Assembly (NCBI GenBank): GCA_023254645.1
Contig: JALRLA010000102.1
Span: forward strand, 1-10,670
Reading direction: 5' to 3'
Length of the DNA stretch: 10,670 nt
DNA from: Bacteroidia bacterium
GTDB lineage: Bacteria > Bacteroidota > Bacteroidia > NS11-12g > UBA955
The notes below the pieces were generated by a model. That model was not told the origin of the DNA. It was given only the letters and a program-made list of their open reading frames with translations, and did not search any database. Position numbers and translations under genes: made by a program. Shown here in pieces: positions 6,959 to 10,670 of this stretch. Within the stretch, counting starts at the first letter, position 1. Every line of letters begins with the position of its first letter.

Positions 6959-7893
6959 AGATTCTGCTCATTCGATTTGGAGCCATTGGCGATCTGATCT
7001 TGGTTGAGCCGGTTTTGAGAATGCTGAATCAATCAGGTCATGAAGTTCATCTTCTGACCAAACGTGCGCATGCTTCCATGTTTGAGAATCATGAGTCTGT
7101 GCATGCCGTTTACATTTGGGAGTCGACGGGCATAATTGGAGAACTTCGCCAACAAGGCTTTGATGCAATTGTCGATGCCCACAACAACATTCGTTCTCAC
7201 TCAGTCTGCCTGGCACTATGGCCGGCGACGGTATACCGCATGCCCAAAGAAATTTGGAAAAAGCTACCTCTTCCTTCGCGCTTCAAGCAAGTGCGTTTGG
7301 TGAAGGATCGCTTGATGCAAACAGTTCGATCGCTAATAAGTGAACCACCCGTTGAATTGGGCCCGTGGCCCGGTATTGAACAATTACGCAAACCCAACAA
7401 TTATCGTGTGTGGGTGCTGGGTGGAACCTATGCGACCAAACAACTGCCCAACGAGATGGCCACTGCCCTGATGAATCAACTAGGAGGTCACTGGGTCTTG
7501 TTGGGAAGTGCTGGTGATGAAGGAAAAGCATTGGAAATCGCTAGGGGCTTGAATTCCAGTGTAAACGCCGAAATCTGCTGCTCTCAAGGGTTGAGAGAAT
7601 CAGCCTCGATTCTAGCGGGTGCAGCACAAGTGATTTCGGGCGATACGGGTATGGCTCATTGGGCAGCAGCGCTACACACCCCGCTTCACGTCATTTGGGG
7701 AAATACAACTCCGCAATTTGGACTGTCTCCAGGTCAATGGGGCGGTTCTGTGGTTCAGCATCACCAAGTTTCTGATTTGTCCTGCAGACCCTGTAGCAAA
7801 TTTGGCTATTCGCACTGTCCGAAAGGTCATTTCCATTGCATGCGAAACCAAAACCTCGATTCGATAGCAATAGCTATTAAAAATCTCGATTAG
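6955..7893 (+). CDS. Glycosyltransferase family 9 (ADP-heptose:LPS heptosyltransferase-like)
   Basis: The protein has 312 residues, a little short for the family (about 320-360). It opens with MKILLIRFGAIGDLIL, the GT9 hallmark, in which Asp13 corresponds to the catalytic Asp of WaaC/WaaF. The N-terminal Rossmann half runs to about residue 140. The second half has VWVLGGTYATKQLP (152-165, with a Lys at the usual donor-phosphate position), VLLGSAGDE (181-189) and SGDTGMAH (228-235), the conserved D-T-G-x-x-H nucleotide-sugar site. A Cys-rich tail (C277, C280, C288, C295) is common in the family. It would act at the inner face of the cytoplasmic membrane, adding a sugar to the LPS core or another envelope glycan. 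Heptose itself cannot be assumed in Bacteroidota. The start ATG overlaps the polX stop (ATGA), so it is the last gene of the packed cluster. Confidence 0.88.
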   Translation: MKILLIRFGAIGDLILVEPVLRMLNQSGHEVHLLTKRAHASMFENHESVHAVYIWESTGIIGELRQQGFDAIVDAHNNIRSHSVCLALWPATVYRMPKEIWKKLPLPSRFKQVRLVKDRLMQTVRSLISEPPVELGPWPGIEQLRKPNNYRVWVLGGTYATKQLPNEMATALMNQLGGHWVLLGSAGDEGKALEIARGLNSSVNAEICCSQGLRESASILAGAAQVISGDTGMAHWAAALHTPLHVIWGNTTPQFGLSPGQWGGSVVQHHQVSDLSCRPCSKFGYSHCPKGHFHCMRNQNLDSIAIAIKNLD

Positions 7894-7969
7894 ACGCGAT
7901 TTACCGCCGTTTTGGAAGCATTTTTTGCTTATTTTCGCGACCCGTATTTATTCTGTCTGAACAACTCAA
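7894..7969 (+). promoter_or_regulatory. Intergenic region: weak hairpins and probable secDF promoter
   Basis: This is the only real gap inside the cluster, and secDF probably starts its own transcript here. A small hairpin spans 7881-7902 (AAATCtCG / CGcGATTT, one mismatch, 6-nt loop around the GT9 stop). A second, AAGCA-TTTTT-TGCTT, lies at 7916-7930 and is followed by ATTTT. Together they could form a weak terminator. TTTTTTG (7921-7927) could be a -33 element, with TATTTATT (7945-7952) 17 bp downstream as a poor -7 box (4 of 6 fixed TAnnTTTG positions). No Shine-Dalgarno precedes the ATG; the leader is A-rich instead. Confidence 0.35.
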
Positions 7970-10093
7970 ATGAAAACAAATAAATCCATTGTAGGTTTTT
8001 CCCTCGTGTTGGCTTTGGCCTGTTTGTATCAACTTTCCTTTACTTGGAAAGCGAGAAGCTTTGAATCTCAAGCTCATTCCTTTGCTCAAAAGCAAGCCAA
8101 ACTCGGGTTTTCCGAGAAAGAGATGTACCGTCGTTACATCGACAGCTTAGGCAACAAAGAGTTCTACAACTTGGGCATTGCCAATTACACATACTTTGAA
8201 TGCAAACAGCGTGAGGTGAACCTCGGTTTGGATTTGCGCGGCGGTATGAACGTCATTTTGGAAGTCGACAAAGGCGCCATTATCAAAGGATTGGCCAACG
8301 ACAACAAAGATGCCGGCTTGTTGAAAGCCATTGCCGCTACTGATGATATCATTCGCAACGAAGGAGGCGATTACGTTGAAGTGTTCATGGAGCAGTTTAA
8401 AAAGTCAAACGCCGATCGCAAAATTGCCTATGTGTTTGCCAAGGGAAACCGCGGTACCATCAAATCTTCATCTGGAGATGAGGAAGTAAAAAACATGCTA
8501 GAGGTAGAAACCGAGAGTGCCATCAACCGCGTTTACGAGGTAGTTGAAAAGCGTATCAACCAATCCAACGTGACTCAGCCAACCATTCAAAAGGTTGACG
8601 GGGGTCGAATTAGCGTTGAATTGCCTGGTGTTGACAACCCTCGTCGTATGGAAGATTTGGTCGAAAAAAGTGCCAAATTGGAGTTTTTTGAAGTCTACAG
8701 CAATTCTGCCACTAGCCAAGAGGCTGCTCGCATTTTGAACGATTTGTACAAAGCCTCTAAAATGGGCAATGTAGCGGCAGAAGAAGATACCACAGCTGAT
8801 GCAGGAATTGACACTGCTGCTGTGGCTGAAACCTCAGAAGACATGAGCACTGCTCCTTTGGCCAGCATACTCCGCTCTTATGGCAATGGCCAAGGTTCGG
8901 CCATGTGTGTGGTTAAGGCTGCCGATCGCGACCGCTTGGTCAAGATGTTGGCAGAGCCTCAATATCAATCTGTATTGGAGCCTGCTGTAAAGGTTGCCTT
9001 CAGTGCGAAGCCCACTGAATACGACGCCCAGGGCAAGGAAATCCAAAATTCTGACGAGTATTTGGTTTACTTCTTGAAGCGCGATCGCGATGGCAATGCT
9101 GCCCTTTCATCTGACGATGAAAACATCATCGCCGATGCTCGTGAGAATACCAACCAAACGGGTCAATTGGAAGTGAGCATGACCATGACTCCAACAGCAG
9201 CCTCTCGCTGGGCTCAGGTAACGGGTGCCAACGTAGGTAAATTCATTGCCATCGTTTTGGACGATCGTGTTTATTCAGCACCTGTTGTGAATGAGAAAAT
9301 TGGCGGTGGTCAATCTCAAATCAGTGGCAACTTTGACATTCGTGAAGCCCAAGATTTGGCCAACGTGTTGAAAGCGGGTAAACTGCCTGCTCCTGCTCGT
9401 ATCGTAGCGAGTGAAGTAGTGGGCCCATCTATGGGTGACGCTTCCATTCAGCGCGGTTTGAATTCCTTGCTGTTCGGTTTCTTGTCAACCGTTCTGTTCA
9501 TGATCTTGTATTACAACCGTGCCGGTTGGATCTCCATTGTAGCCGTATTGGGTAACGTATTCATCATTTTGGGTGTGTTGTCTTCATTGGGTGCTGCATT
9601 GACCTTGCCTGGTATGGCGGGTATCATCTTGACCGTAGGTATGGCGGTAGACGCCAACGTACTGATTTACGAGCGCATTAAAGATGAGTTGGGCGCAGGT
9701 AAGGGCTTGAAATCAGCCATCAACGATGGTTTCAAACATGCCTTGAGTGCGATCATTGACTCAAACATCACCACCTTGTTGGCTGGATTCTTGATGACCT
9801 TCGCTGGTGCGGGTCCTGTATACGGATTTGCCGTGATCTTGGTTATTGGTATTTTCTCTTCCTTGTTCACCGCACTGTTCATCACTCGTTTGTTGTTGGA
9901 CCGCCGTGCCGATGCTGGTAAAGAGACGGCTTTCGATACGTCTTGGAACCGCGGTTTCTTGAAAGGTGTAAACATTGATTTTGTCAGCAAGCGTCGCTAT
10001 TTCTATATCGGTTCTTTGACCTTCATCGCCTTGGGTGCCATTACCTTCTTCATGAAGGGTGGTATCAGCACAGGTATTGATTTCAAAGGAGGT
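7970..10093 (+). CDS. secDF: Protein translocase SecDF fusion, truncated 3' at a sequence junction
   Basis: SecDF is an inner-membrane, proton-driven partner of SecYEG that helps pull proteins into the periplasm. The native part here is 708 residues. It has TM1 (about 6-26), the LGLDLRGG motif (85-92), the periplasmic P1 domain with INRVYEVVEKRINQSNVTQP (185-204) and VELPGVDNP (216-224), and an acidic Ala/Thr-rich insert (about 268-298). Next come a second periplasmic part ending in GKFIAIVLDDRVYSAPVV (423-440) and LKAGKLPAPA (467-476), then five TM helices (about 493-642) with GMAVDANVLIYERIKDE (557-573), which carries the proton-path Asp. The SecF half begins at about 655, with TM1 (about 677-695) and GIDFKGG (702-708). 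Family members continue for roughly 280 more residues. Here the frame runs on to 10303, but that tail (MLARAAAEAVRRAS...) is not SecF; it is antisense to a foreign minus-strand reading frame. The fusion confirms a Bacteroidota-type gene, broken by the junction. Confidence 0.92.
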
Positions 10094-10105
10094 ATGTTGG
10101 CGCGG
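10094..10105. other. Breakpoint between Bacteroidota DNA and unrelated high-GC DNA
   Basis: SecF similarity stops after the codon ending at 10093 (D-F-K-G-G). By about 10100 the sequence is GC-rich and codes on the other strand. By hand count, GC is 23 of 60 bases at 9961-10020 and 45 of 60 at 10381-10440. I see no terminal inverted repeat, target duplication or integrase gene at the join. A chimeric assembly or amplification product is the simplest explanation; a real insertion into secDF is the alternative. Confidence 0.8.
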
Positions 10106-10670
10106 GCCGCCGCCGAGGCGGTGCGCAGGGCTTCCATAATGGCCGTTGCATTATCAGCGATCAGGTTGCGCATGACTTCGGCCGCGCGCACTTCGCCCAG
10201 CCGGCTCCGCAGCGCGTCGAATACAAAGCCAGCCCCGCGCCGGCCAATAGTGCCGACGATAGGGATAGCGCCGCCGACCAACGCCGAAGTGTCCAAATCC
10301 TGATCGGTTAGCGCACCGCCAATAACGCCTGCTGTGCCGCCGCCGGCGACACGCAAGGCCATGCGCCCGGCGCGGGAAGCCGCTACAGGCGCACCGCTTG
10401 CAATGGCCGCGCGTGCCCCCATACCGGGCGCGCGGACACCGACGCCGCCGGTCTGCACCGCGCGGCCGGTTTGCTGCGCCACGCGCGCGGCCCGCCGCGC
10501 TAACGTACCGGCTTGCGTGGCTTTTACCCCCATAGTGCCAAGGCGTGCCAGCCCTACACCGCTAACAGCGGTGGCGGGCGCGGTAAGGACGCCTTCGCCA
10601 ACGATCTGGCCGCCGGCAAAATAATTCCGGCGCTGCTGCTGCGCGGGGGCGCGCTCTTGTTCAACCGTCT
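10096..10670 (-). CDS. Ala/Gly-rich protein fragment from a high-GC source, possibly a phage internal virion protein
   Basis: The minus-strand frame is open from the right edge down to the junction, about 191 residues, with neither the true start nor the true stop visible. An ATG at 10533 is probably internal, because the same frame continues without a stop to 10670 (residues such as NYFAGGQIVGEG and TAVSGVGLARLG). The middle is rich in Ala, Arg, Gly and Val. A hydrophobic stretch (SALVGGAIPIVGTIG) could be a membrane-inserting helix, and after it comes RSRLGEVRAAEVMRNLIAD. From memory, an Ala-rich helical part followed by an R-A-A-x-x-x-R-x-x segment resembles large internal virion proteins of podovirus-like phages or prophages of Proteobacteria, but I cannot confirm this. 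Its composition and codon use differ sharply from every other gene in the window. The + strand frames over it are shadows. Confidence 0.5.

Noticed and set aside
7869..7878. Perfect palindrome AATAGCTATT near the end of the GT9 gene, considered as an operator
   Set aside because: It is short, AT-rich, inside coding sequence and not repeated elsewhere, so chance is enough.
10094..10303. The + strand extension of SecDF (MLARAAAEAVRRAS and on) as a novel C-terminal domain
   Set aside because: It is antisense to a longer open minus-strand frame, has foreign composition and replaces the expected SecF sequence, so it is most likely a junction artefact.
10334..10624. A 96-residue + strand reading frame, Pro/Ala/Arg-rich
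   Set aside because: Its composition is that expected from reading GC-rich DNA in a shadow frame opposite the minus-strand frame, which is open across the whole segment.
1..10670. A defence system, CRISPR array, transposon or tRNA gene
   Set aside because: No repeat array, transposase motif, cloverleaf or nuclease-helicase cluster was seen. The PHP/PolX protein alone is a repair-type enzyme with no defence neighbours.

Overview
The window reads as about 10.1 kb of a Bacteroidota genome, probably a marine or freshwater Flavobacteriales-type relative, joined near position 10,095 to about 0.57 kb of unrelated high-GC DNA. Four signs support Bacteroidota: a protein ending in the gliding-motility-associated/type B T9SS sorting domain, a SecD-SecF fusion, promoter-like TAnnTTTG boxes placed just before start codons, and a near absence of Shine-Dalgarno sequences. 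I identified all products from motifs by eye, without a database search.

Layout: (1) 1-1340, the C-terminal part of a large secreted adhesin-like protein with PKD and Ig-like repeats and a CHU_C sorting domain. It ends in a hairpin that has the stop codon in its loop. (2) 1416-7893, five tightly packed plus-strand genes. They are a small-type purL; a DAO-family FAD oxidoreductase overlapping it by 8 bp; a small secreted protein of unknown function, which may have its own promoter; a PolX-like protein with an intact PHP domain but a polymerase domain lacking catalytic aspartates; and a GT9 glycosyltransferase. The last three are linked by 4-bp ATGA overlaps. (3) 7970-10093, most of a SecDF translocase gene, cut off just after the SecF D-x-x-G-G motif. 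(4) 10096-10670, GC-rich DNA coding on the minus strand for a fragment of an Ala/Gly-rich protein, perhaps from a phage or prophage of another organism.

The genes do not form one obvious pathway. The cluster mixes purine synthesis, flavin oxidation, DNA repair and envelope glycan assembly, which looks like an ordinary housekeeping operon. SecDF would help export the signal-peptide proteins, including the T9SS cargo at the left end. I see no tRNA, rRNA, CRISPR array, IS element or attachment site. The points most worth a second look are the abrupt join at about 10,095, the apparently dead polymerase domain with a live PHP nuclease, and the apparently leaderless promoters.
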